Assembly: GCF_000175215.2 (NCBI RefSeq)
Contig: NC_014816.1
Coordinates: forward strand, 1,981,001 to 2,045,000
Length of the DNA stretch: 64,000 nucleotides
Direction: 5' to 3'
Origin: Asticcacaulis excentricus CB 48
GTDB taxonomy: Bacteria; Pseudomonadota; Alphaproteobacteria; Caulobacterales; Caulobacteraceae
This document shows, piece by piece, positions 54,078 through 62,992 of this stretch (its first letter is position 1; each line of letters begins with the position of its first letter). Under the pieces are notes generated by a model that was not told the DNA's origin, ran no database searches, and saw nothing but the letters and a program-made list of their open reading frames with translations. The position numbers and the translations under genes are program-made.

Positions 54078-55269
54078 GGGCTATCTGCGTCCGGATGGCC
54101 GAAAGGGCATCCGCAATGTCATCGCTGTGGCCTATTTGGTCGAATGCGCTCACCATGTGGCGCGCCAAATCGTCACGAAGTCCGACAACAGCGAAGTGCA
54201 TCTGATCGGCTTTCCAGGCTGCTATCCCAACGACTACGCCTTCAAGGTGATGTCGGCGGTGACGACGCATCCCAATGTCGGCGGTGTTCTACTGATCTCT
54301 TTGGGCTGCGAGAGCTTCAACCGTGAGCGCCTGAAGGCCGCCATCGAGGCGTCAGGTCGGCCGTGCGAAACCCTGGTCATCCAGCAATCAGGCGGTACGC
54401 TTTCGACCATTCAGAAGGGTCTTGAGGCCGTGGCCCGGCTGCAGGCCGTGGCCGCGCAGACCCAGGTGGTTGAGATGGCGGTGTCGGAGCTGGTGATCGG
54501 CACCATCTGCGGCGGCTCAGACGGTACGTCAGGCATCACCGCCAATCCGGCGGTCGGGCGCGCCTTCGACTGGCTTGGGGCGCAAGGGGCGGCCTGTGTG
54601 TTCGAAGAAACCGGCGAACTGGTCGGCTGCGAAACCATCATGGCCAGTCGCGCCGTCACGCCGGAACTGGGGGCTGAACTCGAAGCCTGCGTGCAGAAGG
54701 CCGAGGCCTATTACACCGTCATGGGCTTTGGTTCGTTTGCCCCGGGAAATGCCGAAGGCGGACTGACCACGCAGGAAGAAAAGTCGATGGGGGCGTATTC
54801 CAAGTCGGGGTCGGCGCCCATCTGCGGCATCCTAAAGCCCGGTGATCTGCCGCCGACGGGTGGGCTCTACCTGCTTGATGTGGTACCGGATGGAGAGCCT
54901 CGTTTCGGCTTCCCAAATATCTCGGATAATGCGGAAATCGTCGAACTGATCGCCTGCGGCGCGCACGTGACCCTGTTCACCACGGGCCGCGGCTCAGTGG
55001 TGGGTTCGGCCATTTCGCCCGTGATTAAGGTCTGCGCCAATCCGGACACCTATCGCAAGCTGAGCGAGGATATGGATATCGACGCTGGCAAGATCATGGA
55101 AGGTCGCGCCACGCTGGATGAGGTCGGACAAGAGATTATCGACGCCGTGCTGGCCGTTGCCCGTGGCGCACCCACAAAATCCGAAGCCATGGGCCATCAG
55201 GAGTTTATCCTGACCTATAAGGCCTTCGACCCGCTGGGCCCAGCCTGCCTGCCGCTGCGCCGGGCGTAA
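54070..55269 (+). CDS. UxaA-type sugar-acid dehydratase, large subunit (fuconate candidate)
   Basis: About 399 residues starting MLKGYLRPDGRKG at 54070 with a GGAGG ribosome site. UxaA/altronate-dehydratase type: TICGGSDGTSGITANPAVG and SLGCESF are recognisable, as are several conserved cysteines (GFPGCYPND, GCE). With the SAF subunit it makes a complete enzyme. The known L-fuconate dehydratase is an enolase-superfamily protein absent here, so this UxaA pair most likely dehydrates L-fuconate. The substrate is not established. Confidence 0.8.
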   Translation: MLKGYLRPDGRKGIRNVIAVAYLVECAHHVARQIVTKSDNSEVHLIGFPGCYPNDYAFKVMSAVTTHPNVGGVLLISLGCESFNRERLKAAIEASGRPCETLVIQQSGGTLSTIQKGLEAVARLQAVAAQTQVVEMAVSELVIGTICGGSDGTSGITANPAVGRAFDWLGAQGAACVFEETGELVGCETIMASRAVTPELGAELEACVQKAEAYYTVMGFGSFAPGNAEGGLTTQEEKSMGAYSKSGSAPICGILKPGDLPPTGGLYLLDVVPDGEPRFGFPNISDNAEIVELIACGAHVTLFTTGRGSVVGSAISPVIKVCANPDTYRKLSEDMDIDAGKIMEGRATLDEVGQEIIDAVLAVARGAPTKSEAMGHQEFILTYKAFDPLGPACLPLRRA

Positions 55270-55280
55270 CACAACTGTAC

Positions 55281-55302
55281 CTCCCCAGTTTGCTGGGAAG
55301 GG
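55281..55302. repeat. Hairpin repeat of the dispersed family
   Basis: CTCCCCAG-TTTG-CTGGG followed by AAGGGG, between the dehydratase and the short-chain dehydrogenase. Five-base stem, weaker than the others. Confidence 0.4.
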
Positions 55303-55324
55303 GATGATTTCAAGAGACCGCATC

Positions 55325-56062
55325 ATGTCACGACTTTCCGGAAAAACCGCATTGATCACCGCTGCAGGGCAAGGCATTGGCCGCGCCACCGTCGAGGCCT
55401 ATGTGCGCGAAGGGGCCACCGTCATCGCCGCAGACATCAACGAGGCCAGCCTCAGCGAACTGTCGGCGCTTGACCATGTCATCGCGCGCAAGCTTGACGT
55501 CACCGACGCCGAAGCGGTCAAGGCCATCGCCGCTGAGTTCCCGAATATCGACATCCTTTATAACTGCGCCGGCTTCGTCCACGCCGGGACCATTCTCGAT
55601 TGCGACGAACAGGACTGGGCCTTTTCCAACAGCCTGAACGTCACGGCGCAATACCGCCTGATCCGCGCCGTCCTGCCCAACATGATCGCACGCGGGGGGG
55701 GCTCCATCATCAACATGTCGTCGATCGCCTCGTCGGTCAAAGGCATCCCCAACCGCTTCGCCTACTGCGCCACTAAGGCGGCCGTGATCGGCCTGACCAA
55801 GTCGGTGGCGGCGGACTTCGTTGCGCAAGGTATCCGCTGCAACGCCATATGTCCCGGCACGGTGGAGACGCCGTCACTGCTGCAACGCCTGCACGACACG
55901 GGCGATTTTGAGCAGGCCTATAAGGACTTCACCGCACGCCAGGCCATGGGCCGCTTCGGCAAGCCGGAAGAACTGGCAGCCCTGGCCGTCTATCTGGGTT
56001 CGGATGAATCTAAGTTCACAACCGGCCGCGCTCACATCATCGACGGAGGCTGGGTGATGTAA
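55325..56062 (+). CDS. 2-keto-3-deoxy-L-fuconate dehydrogenase (SDR)
   Basis: A 245-residue short-chain dehydrogenase starting MSRLSGKTAL at 55325. NAD motif TAAGQGIG, active-site Ser (NMSSIASSVKG), Tyr-x-x-x-Lys (YCATKAA) and CNAICPGTVETPS. The sequence is close in wording to the Xanthomonas 2-keto-3-deoxy-L-fuconate dehydrogenase and human BDH2-like proteins. It oxidises 2-keto-3-deoxy-L-fuconate to the diketo acid. Confidence 0.85.
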   Translation: MSRLSGKTALITAAGQGIGRATVEAYVREGATVIAADINEASLSELSALDHVIARKLDVTDAEAVKAIAAEFPNIDILYNCAGFVHAGTILDCDEQDWAFSNSLNVTAQYRLIRAVLPNMIARGGGSIINMSSIASSVKGIPNRFAYCATKAAVIGLTKSVAADFVAQGIRCNAICPGTVETPSLLQRLHDTGDFEQAYKDFTARQAMGRFGKPEELAALAVYLGSDESKFTTGRAHIIDGGWVM

Positions 56063-56220
56063 CCCCCCTCACGCTTCCACGACGGACCATAGAAGCGTGG
56101 ATTGCCTGGGTGGATTGCCTGGACGAACAAACGCGGGCTCGAAGCCGTTCTTCGCCCGCATTTGACATTTTAGGGCGTTGCGTTTCTCTTCTAAGAAAAG
56201 AGACGTAAAGGAGGAACCCC

Positions 56221-56634
56221 ATGCGCCTCATCTTAGCCACTGCGCTGATCATCCTGCCCTCGTTCGCCCTCGGAGCCCCACCCATGGTCATTATCGACGA
56301 AAAGGATACGCTCGTCGAAGAGGCCCCGCCGCACGGCCGCATCGGCATGTCTACCGCCTATCGCATCAGCGACAAGGCCCCGCAGCGCAGTATGGAGTTC
56401 CGCAAGCGAAGCCTTCACAAAGGCGCGGCCATCGGTATCCACCCCATCGGCCACGATGAGGTCTATTACGTCGTCTCGGGCACCGGGATTGTGGAATCGG
56501 ACGGCGTGACCCATACCCTGACCGAGGGTATGACGGCCTATCTCTACGAAGGGGCAAAGGTCGGAATCAAACAGGTGGGCGATGAGCCGCTGACCCTGAT
56601 CATTTCGTATCCGTTGAAAGCCCGCACAAAATAG
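56221..56634 (+). CDS. Secreted cupin protein
   Basis: A 137-residue protein with a signal peptide (MRLILATALIILPSFALG) and a cupin fold (GAAIGIHPIGHDEVYYVVSGTG, with His/Glu metal ligands). An AAGGAGG ribosome site lies at 56208-56214. The substrate is unknown; the position next to a sugar cluster suggests a sugar binding or isomerase-type role. It converges on the mutarotase, and the stops are two bases apart. Confidence 0.7.
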   Translation: MRLILATALIILPSFALGAPPMVIIDEKDTLVEEAPPHGRIGMSTAYRISDKAPQRSMEFRKRSLHKGAAIGIHPIGHDEVYYVVSGTGIVESDGVTHTLTEGMTAYLYEGAKVGIKQVGDEPLTLIISYPLKARTK

Positions 56635-56636
56635 GC

Positions 56637-57500
56637 CTACCCGTGCAGGCTTACGTCCATCCAGATTAGCGCCACTTCGCCGGGCTTGAGGCAGCGCAAG
56701 CCGGAATTGGCATGGTGGAAGGGATCCGGCATATGGTTGACCGGCTCGGCGCAGAAAAAGTCCTGACCCGGCGGGACGTAGACGTGCAGCCAGTGACAAT
56801 CCGGTGAAGCGCGCAAGGTCAGGACGGGCATGCTGTCTTCATAAATATCGGCACGCCCGGCAAAGCCCGTATGGCAGTGGTCGATCAGCCCGGTGTCACT
56901 GACAAAATCGCCCTTCGTCCAGTCCTTGCGCCACACGCCTGCGTACCATTCGGTCGGCAGGCAGTCCATATCGGCGATCCACACCCCATCGACGGGCGCC
57001 TTGAGCCGCGTCTGAGAGGTGCGGTTGAAATAGGGGTGAAAGCCCAGCCCCGCCGGCATGGCGGTTTGGCTGAGGTTCTTGACACTTAGCCAGACGCGCA
57101 GGCCCGCCGGGCGCAGTTCGAACACCTGCCGCGCCTCATAGGTCCACGGCCACTCGTCCGGCTGATGACGATAAGTCATAACCGCACGCGACGCCGACTG
57201 CTCCGTCACGCTCCAGCGCGCAAGCCAGCCCTGACCGTGCAGAGTATGCGGATGGTCGCCCAGATTGGGGGCCATCTTCACCTTCTGCGTGCCGATGGAG
57301 AAGCTGCCGTTACGGATGCGATTGCAAAACGGCACCAGCGGAAACGACGCCGTTTCCAGCACCCCACGCGGGTCTTCAGGTGTCGGGCGCATATAGTGAC
57401 GGCCCTTATAGCTCAAAGCGCCGATAGATCCGCCCAGATCCGGATGCAGCACCAGCGTGGTGTCGCGTGCCGTGAGGGTCAGCGTTGAAAGAGCGATCAT
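56637..57500 (-). CDS. Aldose 1-epimerase (mutarotase)
   Basis: A 287-residue galactose-mutarotase-fold protein. It has FPLVPFCNRIRNG near residue 53, LGFHPYFNRTSQT (His) and a late Glu-containing segment. It interconverts alpha and beta sugar anomers, useful before an anomer-specific dehydrogenase. It follows the xylose porter on the same strand. Confidence 0.8.
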   Translation of the reverse strand: MIALSTLTLTARDTTLVLHPDLGGSIGALSYKGRHYMRPTPEDPRGVLETASFPLVPFCNRIRNGSFSIGTQKVKMAPNLGDHPHTLHGQGWLARWSVTEQSASRAVMTYRHQPDEWPWTYEARQVFELRPAGLRVWLSVKNLSQTAMPAGLGFHPYFNRTSQTRLKAPVDGVWIADMDCLPTEWYAGVWRKDWTKGDFVSDTGLIDHCHTGFAGRADIYEDSMPVLTLRASPDCHWLHVYVPPGQDFFCAEPVNHMPDPFHHANSGLRCLKPGEVALIWMDVSLHG

Positions 57501-57533
57501 GTGGCATTTCCATATTTTTGTTTTTCAGACGCA

Positions 57534-57564
57534 AACGGCGGAGCCTGATCGAAGCTCCGCCGTT
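57534..57564 (-). terminator. Hairpin between the xylose porter and mutarotase
   Basis: AACGGCGGAGC pairs with GCTCCGCCGTT around a nine-base loop, 20 bases after the porter stop. The T tract on the minus strand is only three bases, so it may be partial. Confidence 0.6.
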
Positions 57565-57584
57565 CTTTACACTGATACGTTATA

Positions 57585-59015
57585 TTACGACTTCTTCCAC
57601 AGGCTTTCAATCGCCTCGAGGGTCCGGCCTTTGGTTTCCGGCACGAACTTCCACACGAAGACCGCCGCCAGCACCGAAAAGGCCGCATAGACGTAATAGT
57701 TGAGGCCGTGGTTGAAGGTGGCGTTCAGCGCGCTGTCGCCATCAATCACCTTGAACGACCAGGTGACGATGTAGTTCGAAATCCACTGAGCTGCGACGGC
57801 GATGGCCATCGCCTTGCCCTTGATGGAGTTAGGGAACATTTCGGCCAGCAGCACCCACACGACCGGGCCCCACGACAGGGCAAAACCGGCAATGTAAAGC
57901 ATAGCCGCGTACAGCAGCAGCGTGCCTTCCTGCTTTTGCTGGAACAGGATGCCGAGCGCGGCCATCGACACAGCCATAACCAGGGCGCCGAGGATCAGCA
58001 GCGGCTTGCGGCCCCAGTGATCGACGGTGAAAGTCGCCACCAGCGTGAACACCACATTGGCGGCACCGACGAGAACGGTCTGGAACAGGGCCTGATCCGT
58101 GCCCGAACCGATGTTTTTGAACATCAGCGGGGCGTAATAGAGCACGGCGTTGATACCGACGAACTGCTGAAACACCGATAGCAGCACACCGACCACGACG
58201 ACACCGACACCAAACGAGAACAGCTTGCCAGAATGTTCGCTGAGCGAGCCGCGGATTTCGTCCATGGTCGCCTGCGCCTCCTGCGGATCGTTCAGCTCGC
58301 TGAGCAGCTTGCGCGCCTTGTCTTCCTTCTGCTTCATCACGTACCAGCGCGGCGTATCCGGCATGATGAAAGCGGCAAGGAAGAACAGGGCCGCCGGAAT
58401 ACCGGCCGAAGCCAGCATGTAGCGCCAGCCCGTGGACAGCACCCACTCATCGGTGCCGGATTCCGCGATCTTCAGGTTGACGAAATAGACCAGCAGCATA
58501 CCGCCGACGATGGCGATTTGCTGGAAGGTAATCAGCAGGCCCCGTTGTTTTGCCGGAGCGATTTCCGCAATGTAGAGCGGCGAAATCAACGATGCCATGC
58601 CGATGGCGACTCCGCCGATAAATCGGTAGATCATGAACGGCGTAAGGCCTTCAACGCCCAGACCACCGATCGGGGCTAAACCCAGTTCCGGAAAGCCCGA
58701 CAGAATCGACGAGGCGAAGAACAGAAACGCGGCAATCAGCATCCCGGCGCGACGGCCGAGCGAGGTGGACAGCGGCCCAGCAATCAGCGAGCCCAGTACG
58801 CAGCCCAGAAGCGCAATGCCTATCGCCGTACCGGCCAGAGAATTGCGTGCCACCTCGGTGAGGTCAGTGCGCGGCGTGACGAAGTTATGGACGATGGCTT
58901 CTTCCGCGCCGGAAATCACGGCAGTGTCGTAGCCGAAAAGGAGCCCGCCCAGAGCTGCGCCGATGGCGAGCCCCATGACCAGCCCCATATTCACTTTTCC
59001 AAGTGATGAGGACAT
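57585..59015 (-). CDS. Sugar porter (XylE-like)
   Basis: A 476-residue sugar-porter MFS protein. Signs: LLFGYDTAVISGAE, the RxGRR-type loop (SLGRRAGM), SPLYIAEIAP and PETKGRTLEAIE at the end. Twelve hydrophobic segments. Adjacent to the xylose operon and a LacI-type site, so xylose/proton symport is the likely role, although arabinose or galactose is possible. Confidence 0.85.
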   Translation of the reverse strand: MSSSLGKVNMGLVMGLAIGAALGGLLFGYDTAVISGAEEAIVHNFVTPRTDLTEVARNSLAGTAIGIALLGCVLGSLIAGPLSTSLGRRAGMLIAAFLFFASSILSGFPELGLAPIGGLGVEGLTPFMIYRFIGGVAIGMASLISPLYIAEIAPAKQRGLLITFQQIAIVGGMLLVYFVNLKIAESGTDEWVLSTGWRYMLASAGIPAALFFLAAFIMPDTPRWYVMKQKEDKARKLLSELNDPQEAQATMDEIRGSLSEHSGKLFSFGVGVVVVGVLLSVFQQFVGINAVLYYAPLMFKNIGSGTDQALFQTVLVGAANVVFTLVATFTVDHWGRKPLLILGALVMAVSMAALGILFQQKQEGTLLLYAAMLYIAGFALSWGPVVWVLLAEMFPNSIKGKAMAIAVAAQWISNYIVTWSFKVIDGDSALNATFNHGLNYYVYAAFSVLAAVFVWKFVPETKGRTLEAIESLWKKS

Positions 59016-59247
59016 TCAATTTTCCCTTCCCTGTGTGCAATCGGAGGATTGCAGACGTTTGACGCCTTCCGCTCTCTGGTCCCTATGTATCGTTGGTGGT
59101 CGGGCGCGGCGGATAGACGCAATGAAACTTAACCGCGCGCAGCGAGTCGTAAAGTCCGCTCTCTCAAAAAGTGAGACAGGGTCTTCGCTCACCGCGTTGC
59201 GGGCGTGGTTAATGTGCCTTAAATTTTTAGTCTGGCAAGTAAAAAGC

Positions 59248-59261
59248 TGATAGCGCTACCA
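59248..59261. promoter_or_regulatory. XylR-type operator upstream of the sugar porter
   Basis: TGATAGCGCTACCA is a LacI-type palindrome with one mismatched pair. It contains the TAGCGCTACCA core found in the Caulobacter xylX promoter and bound by XylR. It lies about 233 bases upstream of the porter start (59015). Confidence 0.65.
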
Positions 59262-59306
59262 TTTGCGGGCCGAATTCTACCGCAAAAATGCTGCGCAATA
59301 TCTCTC

Positions 59307-59331
59307 CTCCCTGTCGCGCAGCAACAGGGAG
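59307..59331. repeat. Hairpin repeat of the dispersed family
   Basis: CTCCCTGT / ACAGGGAG, an eight-base-pair stem with a nine-base loop, just after the stop of xylD. It may act as the end structure of the xyl transcript, but no long T tract follows. Confidence 0.55.
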
Positions 59332-59341
59332 AAGAATATGA

Positions 59342-61126
59342 CTAGTGATTATGCCGCGGCATCTTGTCGGCGATCTTGGTGTATTTCAGCGCCGGTTCCA
59401 TCACCGCACCCGTGTGCAGCTGCCCCACGGTCTGGCGATAGATTTCCTGCCACATGGTCATGGACTCCGGATAGGCCGGGATGCCGTCGGACTTGCGCTT
59501 TTCGATCTCTTCGGCGGAGACAAGCATGTCGCAGGCGCCGGTGTTGATGTCGATGCGGATAGTGTCGCCGGTGCGCAGCCAGGCCAGGCCGCCACCTACC
59601 GCGCTTTCGGGTGAGGCATTGAGGATGGAGGGCGAATCCGCCGTCCCCGATTGACGCCCGTCGCCGATGGTAGGCAGCGAGGTGATGCCCTTTTTCAGCA
59701 GCGCGTCGGGCGGCTGCATATTGACCACTTCGGCCGACCCCGGCCAGCCGACCGGGCCGGAGCCGCGGATGACCAGAATGCAGTGCTCGTCGATATTCAG
59801 CGCCGGGTCATTGATGCGCTCGTGATAGTCTGTCGAGCCATCAAAGACGATGGCGCGGCCTTCGAACACGCCTTCGCGGCCCGGTTCGGACAAGTAGCGC
59901 TGACGGAATTCTGGCGAAATGACGCTCGTCTTCATGATGGCGAAGTCGAACAGATTGCCTTTGAGCACCAGGAAGCCCGCCCGCTCCATCAGCGGCTCGG
60001 CTACGGTGCGGATCATCTCGCGGTCGCGGGTTTCGCGGCCTTCGACATTTTCGGCAATCGTCTTGCCGGTAATCGTCGCCGCCGTGCCGTCCAGCATACC
60101 GGCCTTCAAAAGCTCGACATGGATAGCCGGGACGCCACCCGCACGATGGAATCGCTCACCCAGATACTTGCCCGCCGGTTGCATGTTGAGGATCAGCGGG
60201 ATGTCATAGGCCGCCATCCAGTCCTCCGGCGTCAGCTCAACCCCGGCGTGGCGCGCCATGGCCACGATATGCGGCTGGGCATTGGTCGATCCGCCCAACG
60301 CCGCCACAGCCGCGATGGCGTTGAGGAAGGAGGCCTTGGTTAGGATTTTCGATGGCTTGAGGTCCTCATAGGCCATCTCGACGATGCGGCGGCCCGTCTC
60401 ATAGGCCATCTGCCCGCGCTCCCGATAAGGCGCCGGAATAGCCGAGCAGCCGGGCAGCGACAGGCCCATGGTTTCGGCCACAGCATTCATGGTCGAGGCC
60501 GTGCCCATAGTGTTGCAGTGTCCGGCCGACGGGGCCGAGGCGCAGGCGGCTTCGAGGAATTCATCTTCGGTGATTTCACCGGCGGCAAGCTTGCGCCTTG
60601 AGCGCCAGATGACCGTGCCGGAGCCGACCAGATCGCCGTCGTGCCAGCCGTCCAGCATCGGCCCGCCCGACAGCACAATAGCCGGAATATCAACGGCGGT
60701 GGCGGCCATAATACCCGCCGGCGTGGTTTTGTCGCAGCCGGTCGTTAGCACGACCGCGTCGAGCGGATAGCCATGCAGGATTTCCACAAGCGTCATGAAG
60801 CTGAGGTTGCGATCAACAGCAGCTGTCGGACGACGGCAGTTTTCAAAGATGGGGTGGCAGGGAAACTCCATGCAGATGCCGCCCGCATCGCGGATGCCTT
60901 CACGTACGCGCTGGGCCAGATCGACGTGGATGCGGTTACACGGGCTGAGGTCCGACCCCGACTGCGCAATGCCGATAATTGGGCGTCCCGACCGCAGTTC
61001 CTGCGGCGTGATACCATAGTTCATGAAGCGCTCTAGATATAGAGCTGCCATGTCGATATGGCCGGGGGCTTCGAACCATTCCTGCGAACGGAAACGGCCA
61101 TTGGGGGTCGCGGGTTTACGGCTCAT
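59342..61126 (-). CDS. xylD: D-xylonate dehydratase
   Basis: A 594-residue IlvD/Edd-family enzyme nearly identical in layout to Caulobacter XylD, including the FRSQEWFE start, ALYLERFMNYGI, TTGCDKTTPAGIMAA (cluster Cys), SAGHCNTMGTASTMN and the end LTRHNH-like MPRHNH. It needs an iron-sulfur cluster and dehydrates D-xylonate to 2-keto-3-deoxy-D-xylonate. It follows xylC by nine bases. Confidence 0.95.
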   Translation of the reverse strand: MSRKPATPNGRFRSQEWFEAPGHIDMAALYLERFMNYGITPQELRSGRPIIGIAQSGSDLSPCNRIHVDLAQRVREGIRDAGGICMEFPCHPIFENCRRPTAAVDRNLSFMTLVEILHGYPLDAVVLTTGCDKTTPAGIMAATAVDIPAIVLSGGPMLDGWHDGDLVGSGTVIWRSRRKLAAGEITEDEFLEAACASAPSAGHCNTMGTASTMNAVAETMGLSLPGCSAIPAPYRERGQMAYETGRRIVEMAYEDLKPSKILTKASFLNAIAAVAALGGSTNAQPHIVAMARHAGVELTPEDWMAAYDIPLILNMQPAGKYLGERFHRAGGVPAIHVELLKAGMLDGTAATITGKTIAENVEGRETRDREMIRTVAEPLMERAGFLVLKGNLFDFAIMKTSVISPEFRQRYLSEPGREGVFEGRAIVFDGSTDYHERINDPALNIDEHCILVIRGSGPVGWPGSAEVVNMQPPDALLKKGITSLPTIGDGRQSGTADSPSILNASPESAVGGGLAWLRTGDTIRIDINTGACDMLVSAEEIEKRKSDGIPAYPESMTMWQEIYRQTVGQLHTGAVMEPALKYTKIADKMPRHNH

Positions 61127-61135
61127 GGATTGCCC

Positions 61136-62035
61136 TCAGAGAAAATTAATTTCGTTTTGCGGCTGACCCGCGACGTCGCTGCGGAAGCTGAATAGACCAC
61201 CCGCCAGCGGTTGCGATTTCAGATCATCGGCGCTTAAGCCCTTCGCCGCCGTCGTCGCATAGACGGTTTTGAGGTCACGGCCGCCAAAAGCGATTTTGGT
61301 GACGTTCGACACCGGCAGATTGACCTTACGGATCAGAGTACCATCCGGCGCATAGACATGCACGCCCCAGCCGAAGAACAGCCCGACCCACACCTGTCCT
61401 TCGCTATCGACGATCGGGCCGTCCATATAGCCTTCGCCGTGCTCACCGGTTTTGCCGTCACGATCCAGTTGCGCGAACAAGCGCTTGTTATGAATGTCGC
61501 CGTGGTCGTCGAGATCGAAAGCGTAGATGTGCTTTTTCAGCGTGTCGTTGTGATAGAGGGTCTGGCCATCCGGGCTGACCGCCGGGCCATTGGTGATGAC
61601 GTAGTCGTTGTCCATGACCCTCAGACCCCGCGCATCATAACGGTAGAGGCGACCGGTGGGTTTTTCTTCGTCATCGTCCATCGACCCAAACCACAGGCGG
61701 CCTTTGGCATCAACAAAGCCGTCATTGAGACGGTTGGTAGGCAGGCCCGGCTCGACGTGGCTCAGCAGGGTAAAGGTGCCAGCTTTGGGGTCGAAATCGT
61801 AAAGGCCCGTCTTACAGCCGACGACAAAACCGCCGCGGTTTTTGGGGGCGAGGAAGCCTGGTTCGGACGGGGCTAGGAAGGACTGATGCGAACCGATGTC
61901 GGGATCGTAGCGGTGGACACGCTTTTGTTTAATATCTACAAACCACAGGGCGTGATCGCGCGCCGACCATACCGGGCCTTCGCCCAGCGTGGCCTTGAGG
62001 TCGAAAACACAGGTCGGTTGGAACAGTTGAATCAT
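61136..62035 (-). CDS. xylC: Xylonolactonase (SMP-30 family)
   Basis: A 299-residue six-bladed beta-propeller. FDLKATLGEGPVW, LWFVDIKQ, NRLNDGFVDAKGRLWFG and YVITNGPAVSPDG place the metal-site residues of gluconolactonases. It hydrolyses xylono-lactone. The start ATG at 62035 lies after a 128-base gap to xylB, which is unusually wide for this operon and holds a repeat. Confidence 0.92.
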   Translation of the reverse strand: MIQLFQPTCVFDLKATLGEGPVWSARDHALWFVDIKQKRVHRYDPDIGSHQSFLAPSEPGFLAPKNRGGFVVGCKTGLYDFDPKAGTFTLLSHVEPGLPTNRLNDGFVDAKGRLWFGSMDDDEEKPTGRLYRYDARGLRVMDNDYVITNGPAVSPDGQTLYHNDTLKKHIYAFDLDDHGDIHNKRLFAQLDRDGKTGEHGEGYMDGPIVDSEGQVWVGLFFGWGVHVYAPDGTLIRKVNLPVSNVTKIAFGGRDLKTVYATTAAKGLSADDLKSQPLAGGLFSFRSDVAGQPQNEINFL

Positions 62036-62061
62036 GGGTATCCTCCGACAGAGAGTGAGGC

Positions 62062-62125
62062 CCCCTCCCCCACCACCATTTGCTATCGCAAACGGGCCCC
62101 TCCCCGCCCAAAGGGGCAGGGAGAA
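62062..62125. repeat. Dispersed intergenic repeat, long form, inside the xyl operon
   Basis: CCCTCCCCCACCACCATTTG then CTATCGCAAAC, CCCCTCCCCGCC and GGGGCAGGGAG. It shares CCACCATTTGCTA and CGCAAA with the minus strand of the repeat at 13629-13686. It separates xylC from xylB. Confidence 0.65.
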
Positions 62126-62163
62126 ATAAACGAATCAAACTACCGAAACCGCCACGGTGAGGC

Positions 62164-62913
62164 TTATCGCCAGCCGGCGTCAATCCAGTAGCCGTGGCCG
62201 GTGCACAGGGCGGCGTCGTCAGAGGCGAGGAACAGGGCCAGAGAGGCCACGTGCTGCGGCTCGATACGGCCATCGAGGCATTGAGCATCAACAATCTGCT
62301 TCTCGCCTTCGGGCGTATACCACTTCATCTGGCGCGGCGTTTTGACATTGCCGGGGATGATGGTGGTGACGCGGATATTGTCGCGGCCCAGCTCACGGGC
62401 CAGAGCGCGCGTCATGCCTTCGATACCGGCCTTGGCCGTTTCATAGAGAGTGAGGTCGGGCAGGCCGAGGTGCCAGGAGATCGAGCCGAAATTGATGATG
62501 GCCCCGCCACCCGCAGCCTTCATGCCCGGCGCAATGGCACGGGTGACCATCAGCATGTGCTTGAGGTTGACACCGATATTCTTGTCGAAAAATTCCGACG
62601 TGATTTCCGCCAGCGAATGACGGTCGTCGCGCGCCGCATTGTTGAGCAGGATCGTCACCGGTCCGTCGGCCTGAATGGTGGCCAGCACTTTTTCCAACGC
62701 TGGCGTATCGGTTAGATCGCACCGATGAAACACAGGCGCGACGCCCAGCACCCCAGTGTCTATGGTGGCGGAGACTTCATCGACGAGGTCGATGAAGTGC
62801 ACCCGGGCACCCTGATTGACGAAGGCCTTGACCAGCCCTCCGCCTATACCCGACCCCCCGCCGGTGATGAGAACCTTACGCCCTTTCAGGCTCGGATAGA
62901 TGGCAGACGACAT
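62164..62913 (-). CDS. xylB: D-xylose 1-dehydrogenase
   Basis: A 249-residue short-chain dehydrogenase starting MSSAIYPSLKG at 62913, the same start as Caulobacter XylB. NAD motif GGGSGIGGG, NNAARDDRHSLA, the Ser and Tyr-x-x-x-Lys (YETAKAG) and the end GYWIDAGWR are all as in XylB. It oxidises D-xylose to xylonolactone with NAD. Confidence 0.95.
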   Translation of the reverse strand: MSSAIYPSLKGRKVLITGGGSGIGGGLVKAFVNQGARVHFIDLVDEVSATIDTGVLGVAPVFHRCDLTDTPALEKVLATIQADGPVTILLNNAARDDRHSLAEITSEFFDKNIGVNLKHMLMVTRAIAPGMKAAGGGAIINFGSISWHLGLPDLTLYETAKAGIEGMTRALARELGRDNIRVTTIIPGNVKTPRQMKWYTPEGEKQIVDAQCLDGRIEPQHVASLALFLASDDAALCTGHGYWIDAGWR

Positions 62914-62992
62914 GTATTCAGAACTTTCTACAAACAAACAGCGAGGGACATCCCTGAACCTCGTTACAGGCGGTATTCAGGATAGGAATGGG

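Larger units (their letters stand above)
59016..59341. other. Intergenic region between xylD and the sugar porter
   Basis: About 326 bases. It holds the LacI-type operator at 59248-59261, a hairpin repeat at 59307-59331 and the promoter of the porter. I see no gene here. Confidence 0.7.
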
